A DNA stretch of 6,280 nucleotides, taken from positions 1 through 6,280 of the forward strand of contig JAITQR010000254.1 of the NCBI GenBank assembly GCA_031288815.1, in the 5' to 3' direction. This stretch comes from Treponema sp. Its GTDB lineage: Bacteria; Spirochaetota; Spirochaetia; Treponematales; Breznakiellaceae. Under the pieces are notes generated by a model, which saw only the letters and a list, made by a program, of their open reading frames with translations, was not told the DNA's origin and searched no databases. This document shows positions 1-5,620 of the stretch, piece by piece. Made by a program: the position numbers and the translations under genes. Each line of letters starts with the position of its first letter. The first letter of the stretch is position 1.

Positions 1-1
1 A

Positions 2-763
2 TCTGAAGAAGAACTCTGGAAGGAATACTGCAAAACCCGGGATCCGAAAATTCGGGAAGCTTTTATCAAGCAGTACGCCCTTCTGGTAAAGTACGTGGCG
101 GGAAAAATCGCGGTAGGCATGCCCCATAATGTGGAATTCGACGATCTGGTAGGCTTTGGGGTATTCGGGCTTCTGGACGCCATTGATAAATTCGATCCGG
201 GGAAAAACGTTAAATTCAAAACCTACGCGGTTACCCGGATCCGGGGGGCTATTTTTGACGAACTCCGCTCCATCGACTGGGTTCCCCGGTCGGTCAGGCA
301 GAAAACCCGGGAAGTGGAGGACGCCATAGGCGCCCTGGAAGCCCAGTTGGGCAGAACCGCTACGGATCAGGAAATCGCCAGCGCCATGGGAATGGACGAG
401 GAAGAATACCTCAAAATTCTGATGAAGATATCCAGAACCTCGGTGCTTTCCCTGAACGATGTGTGGTTTTCCGGGGATGAAAACGACAAGGTCTCCATCG
501 GGGATAGTATCGAATCCCCCGCCAGCCTTAACCCGGACGTTATTGTTGAAAAAGATGAAATTCGCCGGCTGATAATCGAGGCCATCAAGGATCTGCCCGA
601 TAAAGAACAGAAGATACTGGTCCTTTACTACTACGAAGATCTCACTCTCAAGGAAATCGGCCAGGTGTTGGAAGTGACCGAGTCACGGGTATCTCAGCTT
701 CATACCAAAGCGATTCTGCGTCTCCGTTCACGACTGACAAATATCCACAAAGGAATCGTGTAA
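2..763 (+). CDS. fliA: RNA polymerase sigma factor, FliA/WhiG (sigma-28) family, 5' partial
   Basis: Sigma-28-type factor that directs RNA polymerase to late flagellar and chemotaxis promoters. The reading frame is open from base 2, giving 253 visible residues ending at TAA 761-763. An internal GTG at 95 could be mistaken for the start, but the 31 codons before it carry the family's N-terminal pattern (LWKEY near residues 5-9, then LLVKYVAGK at 27-35), so the gene begins outside the window, probably by only 10-20 codons. Visible landmarks are the region 2 core ([15 protein letters not shown], about 47-61; [18 protein letters not shown], about 72-89), the DWVPRSVR motif at 92-99 typical of FliA/WhiG, region 3 at about 100-150, and region 4.2 ([10 protein letters not shown] then [16 protein letters not shown], about 214-242). 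No anti-sigma gene (flgM) is visible. The next gene starts 10 bp downstream, indicating an operon. Family is certain; the exact regulon is inferred. Confidence 0.94.
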   Translation, partial: SEEELWKEYCKTRDPKIREAFIKQYALLVKYVAGKIAVGMPHNVEFDDLVGFGVFGLLDAIDKFDPGKNVKFKTYAVTRIRGAIFDELRSIDWVPRSVRQKTREVEDAIGALEAQLGRTATDQEIASAMGMDEEEYLKILMKISRTSVLSLNDVWFSGDENDKVSIGDSIESPASLNPDVIVEKDEIRRLIIEAIKDLPDKEQKILVLYYYEDLTLKEIGQVLEVTESRVSQLHTKAILRLRSRLTNIHKGIV

Positions 764-773
764 GAAGGATCGT

Positions 774-2735
774 ATGACTGATCTTGTCGGGCTTCAACAG
801 GCGCTTAAGGAACGGCTGGAACAGGATAGAAATATACGCGCGGTGGAAACCTCGGGCGCGACCCTGGAGATCGCGGTTTCCGAGGCGGCCACCCTTCTGG
901 ACATTCCCGTAAGACGGCTTGAGTACGAGGTAACCGAAAAGGGGTTTAGCGGCTTTTTGGGAACCGGAAAAAAAGACTGGAAGATCCGGGCCTACGAAAG
1001 AATTCGGGCCCGGAAGAAAGACAGCCACGCGGCCCTGTTGGAGGAGATAGAGGATGAGGAAGTGGCGGTCTCCAATGACCGGGACGGGGAGGCCTTTGTG
1101 CAGCTTCGCCCGGAAGGCGCCTTTCTCAAAGTCGTTCCTCCCCGTGGACAAGGGGAACCTATCGCGGACGCCCATGCCATGGAGGCTTTAAACAACCGGG
1201 GCGTAGTGGATGTCGACGAAGAACTGATAAGCAAGATCGTGGAGGAACGGGCCGGCTTGTACGTAAAAATCGGCGATTTTGAACACCAGAGTGTCAACAG
1301 CAGTACCCTTACGGTGGATGTTTCCGACGACGAAATGAGGGTTTATGTCAAGGTTACTCAGCCGGGAGAAGGGGGAAGCGATATTCCCTACGAGACCTAT
1401 CTCAGCTATCTGCGCTCCCATAACGTGGTTCACGGGATCAAAGAGGATTTCCTGCGGGACTTCGCCGACAGGCCGGCTTACAAAGAGGCCGTACTGGCGG
1501 CGGAAGGAACCAAGGCCGTGGACGGCAGGGACGCCTATGTCAGGTACAACTTCGAGACCGATCCGTCCAAGGTACGGCTCCAGGAAGGAAACAACGGCCA
1601 GGTCGATTTTAAGGAACTCAACATCATTCAGAATGTGGTGGAAAATCAGCCCCTGGCCAAGGTAATACTCCCGGAAATGGGTACTGTCGGCCGAACCGTT
1701 ACGGGGAAGAATATCCCCGCGAAAAACGGCCGGGATATTCCCCTGCCCCTGGGCGAGAATGTCCGTGTGGCGGAGGATGAGGTTACGATCCTTGCCAATA
1801 TCAACGGCCAGGTAGTGCTGGTAAACGGCAAGATCAACGTCCAGCCTATCTATACGGTAAAGGGAGACGTAAATCTCAAAACGGGGAATATCATATTCCT
1901 GGGGACGGTAGTTATCACCGGCAGCGTAGACGACGGGTTTTCTATAAAGGCCACGGGAAACATCGAGGTACACGGCACGGTCGGTAAAGCGGAGCTTGAC
2001 GCCGAAGGAGACATTATCGTCAACCAGGGGATCAACGGCAAAGGGGCCAGCATCGTCCGGGCCGGACGGTCCGTCTGGGCCAGGTTCATCGAAAATACCA
2101 AGGTGGAGGCCGGAAACATGGTCTCCGTGGCCGACGGCATCATCAACTCCCATGTAGACGCCGCCAAGCGGATCGTCTGCCAGGGCAAACGGGCCCATAT
2201 CGTGGGGGGGAGGCTGCGGGCCGCGGAGGAGATCAGCGCCAAGATACTGGGCAGCCCGGTAAGCGGTACCGAAACCATCCTGGAAGCCGGCTTTGATCCC
2301 AAAAGCAAATCGGAACTGGAACATTTTAACAAAGTCAAGATTTCGTCCCGGAAAGAACTTGAGGAAGTACGGCGAAACCTGAGAACCCTTATCAATATAA
2401 AAAAAGAAAGGAAATCCCTCCCGGAGGATAAGGAAGCGGACATGCAGGATCTGATAGATCGCCGGGATATGTTAATGAAAGATTACAAAAAAGCCGAAGA
2501 GAGAATAATCCAGATACAACAACGCCTGGAAAGCCTCAAGGTTCGGGGCCGGATTTCCGCCTCCTCCAAGGTATATCCGGGGGTGAAGATCCTCATCCGC
2601 GATGCTATACTTGATGTAAGGGCCGAGTACAAAATGGTTACCTTTGTCCTTGAGGATGATCTCGTTCAGGTTGGTCCATACGAAGAATCCGAAGTGGATT
2701 TTAAACAGGAATTCGATGGCTATACAACCAATTGA
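774..2735 (+). CDS. FapA (DUF342) family protein with N-terminal Jag-N-like domain
   Basis: 653-residue cytoplasmic protein with no signal peptide or membrane segment. Residues about 20-75 resemble the Jag-N domain of KhpB/Jag RNA-binding proteins: a beta strand, a helix (EAATLLDIP), another strand (LEYEVTEKG), then the signature GFLGTGKK at 60-67. An acidic linker (about 85-105) follows. From about 180 to 500 is the DUF342/FapA core, including VGRTVTGKNIPAKNG near 305-319 and a glycine-rich repetitive segment (about 355-500, e.g. TGNIEVHGTVGKAELDAEGD) expected to form a right-handed beta helix. Residues about 515-590 are a charged coiled coil, followed by a short beta C-terminus. FapA proteins are tied to flagellar assembly or polar localisation (Vibrio FapA), but the biochemical role is poorly known. 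Start ATG 774 has GAAGGA at 764-769, 4 bp away. Its position directly after the motility sigma factor supports a flagellar role. The 3' end overlaps the next gene by 20 bp. Confidence 0.9.
   Translation: MTDLVGLQQALKERLEQDRNIRAVETSGATLEIAVSEAATLLDIPVRRLEYEVTEKGFSGFLGTGKKDWKIRAYERIRARKKDSHAALLEEIEDEEVAVSNDRDGEAFVQLRPEGAFLKVVPPRGQGEPIADAHAMEALNNRGVVDVDEELISKIVEERAGLYVKIGDFEHQSVNSSTLTVDVSDDEMRVYVKVTQPGEGGSDIPYETYLSYLRSHNVVHGIKEDFLRDFADRPAYKEAVLAAEGTKAVDGRDAYVRYNFETDPSKVRLQEGNNGQVDFKELNIIQNVVENQPLAKVILPEMGTVGRTVTGKNIPAKNGRDIPLPLGENVRVAEDEVTILANINGQVVLVNGKINVQPIYTVKGDVNLKTGNIIFLGTVVITGSVDDGFSIKATGNIEVHGTVGKAELDAEGDIIVNQGINGKGASIVRAGRSVWARFIENTKVEAGNMVSVADGIINSHVDAAKRIVCQGKRAHIVGGRLRAAEEISAKILGSPVSGTETILEAGFDPKSKSELEHFNKVKISSRKELEEVRRNLRTLINIKKERKSLPEDKEADMQDLIDRRDMLMKDYKKAEERIIQIQQRLESLKVRGRISASSKVYPGVKILIRDAILDVRAEYKMVTFVLEDDLVQVGPYEESEVDFKQEFDGYTTN
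2707..2710 (+). promoter_or_regulatory. Ribosome binding site fixing the start at 2716
   Basis: AGGA lies 5 bp before ATG 2716, inside the last codons of the FapA gene. The same frame is open further upstream, to ATG 2644, but that extension encodes a basic stretch read out of frame from the FapA C-terminus and does not look like protein. The AGGA, and the helix that begins cleanly at MAIQPIDLQ, choose 2716. The overlap suggests translational coupling. Confidence 0.6.
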
Positions 2736-3066
2736 CCTTCAGACCCTCTTTACCCAGATCGACAAGGTGGGAAAGCTGCAAGCTTCCCAGAAAGAAGGGC
2801 TCGCCCTGCAGCAGGCTATCCGTTCAGTGGAGATCCAGCGGCGCACCGATGAACATATACAGTCGGTCAACGAAGCCCAGAATACCGGCCAGGGGATGGA
2901 ACAGATAAACGACCGGAACGCCAGGAAACGGAAGCCCGGGGAAGACGCCGGAGGAGAAGAAGGCCGGGAAACCGCCAGGGATTCCGGAGAGGCCATGGAG
3001 AAAGCGGCCTCCGCCCGGGTAATCAGGGATCCCGCCTTGGGGCGGAACATTGATTTTAGCGGTTAA
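2716..3066 (+). CDS. Conserved-looking hypothetical protein of the motility operon (116 aa)
   Basis: Small soluble protein of unknown function; I cannot name its family. The N-terminal half (residues 1-57, starting MAIQPIDLQTLF) is predicted to be a long amphipathic helix rich in Q, K and E, with hydrophobic residues at heptad-like spacing. Residues about 58-100 are a highly charged, probably disordered linker. The C-terminus carries a compact motif, RDPALGRNIDFSG (104-116), that looks conserved rather than random. There is no signal peptide, membrane segment or cysteine. I recall proteins with the same N- and C-terminal motifs in other spirochaetes, unverified. The gene starts inside the end of the FapA gene and stops 6 bp before the next start, so all are likely translated from one message. 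A helical adaptor or chaperone-like flagellar accessory is a guess from context and shape only. Confidence 0.8.
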   Translation: MAIQPIDLQTLFTQIDKVGKLQASQKEGLALQQAIRSVEIQRRTDEHIQSVNEAQNTGQGMEQINDRNARKRKPGEDAGGEEGRETARDSGEAMEKAASARVIRDPALGRNIDFSG

Positions 3067-3072
3067 AGGCCC

Positions 3073-3717
3073 ATGATTTCGCTTGTTTTCTCAACCGCCT
3101 CCCTCCTGTTTTGCGGTTTTTTCTTTCTCTATTTTCACCGCTATATCAGACGGCGAACCAGCCGCGAAAACATCCTCGCCGAATGCGGAGACGCGGTAGC
3201 CAGACTTGAAGCCCAGATAGACGCCGTTACCGACCGGGACGCGCAGCTTGTGGAAGATCGGATCAGGAGCCTCAAGAAATTGCTTGAGGATGTGGACAGG
3301 CGGATAAGTCTTTTGTCCCGGATTGAGGATCAGCGGAAGTACCCCCTGTACAACTTCCTGGGAAACCGCGTAGCTTCTCCCGGCGCCGGGCCGGAGAAGC
3401 CCCTTCCCGCTTCCCCCGATCCGGGCGCTCCTGCCCCTCCCCCCGGCGCCCGCGCGGTTCCGGAAGGCGCCGTTCCTGCCGGCGGTCCCGATGCCCCGTT
3501 TGTCCTCGTTCCCGGCCCGGCCGGGGCTCCTCCCCCCGCCCCGGAACCCGGTGAAGACACCCGCCCCCTGGTGGAACGGGCCGCCGAACTGGACCGGGCC
3601 GGCTTTTCCCCGGAACTGATAGCCAGCCGGCTGGGGGTAAGCGTATCCGAAGCCGAACTTGCCGTAACCGTCTCCCGCCGTTCCCAGCCCGGCGGGCTGC
3701 CCATGAGGTTTGGCTGA
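3073..3717 (+). CDS. Membrane-anchored coiled-coil protein with C-terminal HTH-like domain (SwrB-like layout)
   Basis: 214 residues. One hydrophobic segment at about 4-22 (LVFSTASLLFCGFFFLYF) is followed by a basic patch RRYIRRR-like at 23-28, giving a membrane anchor with the bulk in the cytoplasm. Residues about 30-88 form a charged coiled coil (LKKLLEDVDRRISLL, 67-81). Residues about 100-163 are a low-complexity Pro/Ala/Gly linker. Residues about 166-202 fit a helix-turn-helix: LVERAAELDRAGFS, PELIASRLGVS, SEAELAVTVSRR. This order (anchor, coiled coil, short C-terminal HTH-like unit) matches Bacillus SwrB and similar proteins encoded after the motility sigma factor in Firmicutes, which promote flagellar export apparatus activation. 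Homology is not proven. ATG 3073 follows AAAGG at 3065-3069 with a short 3-bp spacer, 6 bp after the previous stop. Product unnamed; flagellar role inferred. Confidence 0.84.
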   Translation: MISLVFSTASLLFCGFFFLYFHRYIRRRTSRENILAECGDAVARLEAQIDAVTDRDAQLVEDRIRSLKKLLEDVDRRISLLSRIEDQRKYPLYNFLGNRVASPGAGPEKPLPASPDPGAPAPPPGARAVPEGAVPAGGPDAPFVLVPGPAGAPPPAPEPGEDTRPLVERAAELDRAGFSPELIASRLGVSVSEAELAVTVSRRSQPGGLPMRFG

Positions 3718-3719
3718 CC

Positions 3720-3741
3720 CGGCCTTCGATTGTCTTGGCCG
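3720..3741 (+). other. Possible weak stem-loop at the end of the motility gene set
   Basis: CGGCC (3720-3724) can pair with GGCCG (3737-3741) around a 12-base loop, right after the stop of the membrane/HTH gene and before era. There is no T-tract after it, so it is not a convincing intrinsic terminator. It might be a processing or pausing hairpin, or chance in GC-rich DNA. Confidence 0.22.
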
Positions 3742-3764
3742 CTTAAAAACGCTAGGATAGGTAC

Positions 3765-4700
3765 ATGGATGGGCAAAAGAAGGCTGCCTTCGCGGCGGTG
3801 GTCGGCCGGCCGTCGGTGGGAAAGTCCACCCTGGTGAACCGGCTCTGCGGGGAAAAGGTGGCCATTGTAAGCCCCGTGCCCCAGACAACCCGGAACGCCA
3901 TCCGGGGTATCGTGAACCAGGCGGCGGGGCAGATCGTGTTTGTGGATACCCCGGGCCGGCATAAATCCGGGAAAAAATTCAACAGAAAGCTTCTCTCCGT
4001 TTCGGACCGATCCATGGAAGAGGCGGATCTTGTCCTCTACGTACTGGACGCCGCCCGTCCGCCCGCCGGAGAGGAGGAAGCCATCGTGGAAAAACTGCTC
4101 TCCCTTGCGGATCGTTTAATCGTCGCGGTCAACAAAATCGACGCTTCCGGCGCGGATTTTGAAGGGGTATCAGCCTTTCTGCTGGACAAGATCCCCGCTT
4201 TAAAAACGGATCGGATCTTTCCGATCTCGGCCTTGAAAAAACAGGGGCTCGGGGAACTTTGGGACTGCCTTTTCCGCCTTGCCCCCCCGGGGGAACCTTT
4301 CTACCCGGCGGATTTCTACACCGATCAGGACGTGCGGTTCCGTATTGCCGAAATAATCCGGGAAAAAGCCGTGGCCCGGCTGCGGGAGGAACTGCCCCAT
4401 TCAATTTACGTTGATGTGGCCGACATGGAGTTTCGGGACAGCCCGGCCGGCAGCGGGGGGGAAGGGGAGCCTCCGGCCCTCCGGCGGCTTTGGGTGCGGG
4501 CCTTTATCGCCGTTGAACGGGAGTCCCAGAAAGGCATGGTGGTGGGAAAGGGCGGACAGATGATCAAGGCTATCCGTCAGGCGGCGCAGAAGGATCTGGA
4601 CCGGATCTTCGACTGGAAAATAGAGCTGGATCTGCGGGTAAAAACCGCCCGGGATTGGCGGCATAACGACGCCCTGCTGAAACGCCTGATCGGGACTTAA
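3765..4700 (+). CDS. era: GTPase Era, ribosome assembly factor
   Basis: Essential GTPase that binds the 3' end of 16S rRNA and the 30S precursor during small-subunit maturation, at the cytoplasm/inner membrane. It has 311 residues, close to the usual ~300. All G motifs are present: G1 GRPSVGKS (14-21), G2 around PQTTRNAI (39-46), G3 DTPG (61-64), G4 NKID (123-126) and G5 SAL (155-157). The C-terminal KH domain shows the typical entry ELPHSIYVDV (209-218) and the RNA-binding GKGG loop (261-264) within GMVVGKGGQMIKAI. A glycine/proline-rich insertion of about ten residues (roughly 226-238) lies before the KH core compared with E. coli Era and looks like a surface loop. ATG 3765 has AGGA at 3754-3757, 7 bp upstream. 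The 47-bp gap from the motility genes leaves open whether it is read through or has its own promoter. The stop at 4698-4700 is 15 bp from a convergent gene. Confidence 0.98.
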   Translation: MDGQKKAAFAAVVGRPSVGKSTLVNRLCGEKVAIVSPVPQTTRNAIRGIVNQAAGQIVFVDTPGRHKSGKKFNRKLLSVSDRSMEEADLVLYVLDAARPPAGEEEAIVEKLLSLADRLIVAVNKIDASGADFEGVSAFLLDKIPALKTDRIFPISALKKQGLGELWDCLFRLAPPGEPFYPADFYTDQDVRFRIAEIIREKAVARLREELPHSIYVDVADMEFRDSPAGSGGEGEPPALRRLWVRAFIAVERESQKGMVVGKGGQMIKAIRQAAQKDLDRIFDWKIELDLRVKTARDWRHNDALLKRLIGT

Positions 4701-4715
4701 GGCTCTTTGGTACTA

Positions 4716-5309
4716 TTACCGTTGCGGCCCCTCAAAGCACCGCCGGGTTTCTTCCCGCATCTGATCCACGGCGGCCTCGTAGTTAGACTTCAGCGCGTTC
4801 ATGTGCTGGTTGTAAAAGCCCAGGAACTCCGGATCCTGGAAAGGGTCGATCTGCACCTGACGGCCGAAACGTCTGCTAAGCTCTTCCTCTTTCTGCCGGA
4901 GTTTGGGCTCGTATTGGCGGCGGATTGCCTCCTCATACCGGGACACTTCGTCCAGGTAACGGGAAAGAAGCTGGCTAAACTGTCTGAAAAGTCCGGAAAA
5001 GCGGCTGTCGGGGATGATCGCGTGAAGCCCCCGGCCCAGCGCTTCAATGTGTTTCTCATCGTCCTTTGAAAGGGGAAGGCCGATTTGGGAGATAAATACA
5101 TCAAAAAGCCCCTGCTTAAAACTCGCCTGCTGTTCCTTGGGGATCTTTTTCAACTCGGCCTCAAGGTTTTTTCCGGAATTTTCGAGGAATTCATTGGCGG
5201 TTTTTTTGCCTTGCTGCCGCGCCTCAAACTGATCGATGCTGCCCTTATCGCTTTTCACCGATTCGGTTCGTTCCAGGGCAATTTCGAGAGCGCTTTTTAT
5301 CCGTCCCAT
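4716..5309 (-). CDS. Conserved-looking hypothetical coiled-coil protein (197 aa)
   Basis: 197-residue soluble, highly charged, mostly helical protein with no signal peptide, membrane segment or catalytic motif that I recognise. The N-terminus (MGRIKSALEIALERTESV) resembles what I remember from treponemal hypothetical proteins, unverified. Residues 20-75 are helical and K/E/Q-rich. A central part (about 76-118) is more hydrophobic, including ISQIGLPLSKDDEKHIEAL and LFRQFSQLLSRYLDEV. A coiled coil follows, then an aromatic-rich end (DPFQDPEFLGFYNQHM, about 155-170). Start ATG at 5309 is preceded on the minus strand by GGAGAA (5320-5315) with a 5-bp spacer, which fixes it. It lies 59 bp downstream of tRNA-Phe on the same strand and may be cotranscribed with it. 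It converges on era with a 15-bp gap. Function unknown. Confidence 0.86.
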   Translation of the reverse strand: MGRIKSALEIALERTESVKSDKGSIDQFEARQQGKKTANEFLENSGKNLEAELKKIPKEQQASFKQGLFDVFISQIGLPLSKDDEKHIEALGRGLHAIIPDSRFSGLFRQFSQLLSRYLDEVSRYEEAIRRQYEPKLRQKEEELSRRFGRQVQIDPFQDPEFLGFYNQHMNALKSNYEAAVDQMREETRRCFEGPQR

Positions 5310-5326
5310 GCTGCTTCTCCGTTTTT

Positions 5327-5361
5327 AAAATAGGCCGGATTCCGTCGTTTTTCAAGCCCTA
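5327..5361 (-). other. Possible weak terminator or processing hairpin after tRNA-Phe
   Basis: On the minus strand TAGGGC (5361-5356) can pair imperfectly with GGCCTA (5336-5331), four base pairs plus one past a mismatch, followed by a short TTTT (5330-5327). The stem is weak and the loop long. It could end some tRNA transcripts or simply be the spacer before the downstream gene's ribosome binding site. Confidence 0.22.
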
Positions 5362-5368
5362 CAGTGTG

Positions 5369-5441
5369 TGCCGCCAAAGAGAATTGAACTCTTGACACAA
5401 GGATTTTCAGTCCTTTGCTCTACCAACTGAGCTACAGCGGC
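5369..5441 (-). tRNA. tRNA-Phe (anticodon GAA)
   Basis: 73-nt tRNA read on the minus strand. The acceptor stem pairs GCCGCTG (5441-5435) with TGGCGGC (5376-5370), including two G-T pairs, and the discriminator is A at 5369. The D arm is GCTC...GAGC with the TTGG loop. The anticodon stem AAGGA/TCCTT encloses loop CTGAAAA with anticodon GAA (5408-5406). The variable loop is GTGTC. The T arm AAGAG-TTCAATT-CTCTT is complete. The 3' CCA is not encoded (the next bases are CAC), so it must be added by nucleotidyltransferase. All invariant positions look intact, so this is a functional gene. It has its own promoter upstream and a protein gene 59 bp downstream on the same strand. Confidence 0.98.
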
Positions 5442-5461
5442 ATTGTTTCTTTATCGTGTAG

Positions 5462-5478
5462 TTTGAACCGGTTTCAAA
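5462..5478. repeat. Near-perfect palindrome in the tRNA-Phe leader
   Basis: TTTGAACCGGTTTCAAA is a 17-nt inverted repeat, symmetric apart from one extra T, centred on AACCGGTT at 5466-5473. It begins about 20 bp before the tRNA 5' end and downstream of the likely transcription start. It could be a protein-binding site or fold in the leader RNA. A second AACCGGTT is at 5558-5565. Confidence 0.55.
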
Positions 5479-5530
5479 AGCGCGGTTTTACACCACCTCT
5501 TACCTAAACTACTCTACCAGTAACTTTTTA

Positions 5531-5559
5531 TTTGTACCCCAAAAGACGCGCCTAGTCAA
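5531..5559 (-). promoter_or_regulatory. Sigma-70-type promoter for tRNA-Phe
   Basis: On the minus strand TTGACT (5559-5554, 5 of 6 to the -35 consensus) is followed after 17 bp by TACAAA (5536-5531, 4 of 6 to the -10 consensus). Transcription would start near 5524, giving a leader of roughly 80 nt before the tRNA 5' end. The -35 box overlaps the palindrome AACCGGTT (5558-5565), so a repressor or activator could act there. Confidence 0.6.
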
Positions 5560-5565
5560 CCGGTT
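5558..5565. repeat. Second AACCGGTT palindrome, overlapping the -35 box
   Basis: Perfect 8-bp palindrome identical to the core at 5466-5473, 92 bp away. Both copies continue with a T on the plus strand (AACCGGTTT). I noticed no other copy in the window by eye. This copy lies at and just upstream of the tRNA promoter -35 element, a usual operator position. Confidence 0.45.
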
Positions 5566-5620
5566 TTGGAAATTTTGTTCTGGGAATTCCGCCCCGAAAC
5601 GGCCTCCCAAGTTTTCCGGT

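Noticed and set aside
1188..2324. Long reverse-strand open frame of 378 codons inside the FapA gene
   Set aside because: It is antisense to a gene with clear family motifs, its translation shows no recognisable domain, and GC-rich coding DNA commonly leaves such frames open.
2644..2715. Upstream extension of the 116-aa protein to ATG 2644
   Set aside because: The 24 extra codons are the FapA C-terminus read in another frame and give an unlikely basic peptide; ATG 2716 has its own AGGA.
3730..3758. Possible promoter TTGTCT-17 bp-TAGGAT before era
   Set aside because: The -10 overlaps the era ribosome binding site and would put the transcription start at the ATG, giving a leaderless message; the match is weak.
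3091..3962. Overlapping reverse-strand open frames opposite the membrane/HTH gene and era
   Set aside because: The translations are rich in P, G, R and A from the GC-rich linker complement, with no domain logic; the forward genes explain the sequence.
5490..5525. tRNA-like remnant in the tRNA-Phe leader (TGGTAGAG shared with the D-loop)
   Set aside because: Only one 8-base match to a very common tRNA motif; no anticodon arm, T arm or acceptor pairing can be drawn.
5581..5618. Possible terminator after cysE (TGGGA...TCCCA on the minus strand)
   Set aside because: The stem is interrupted and is followed by AGAACAAAATTT rather than a T-run, so it does not meet the usual intrinsic terminator pattern.
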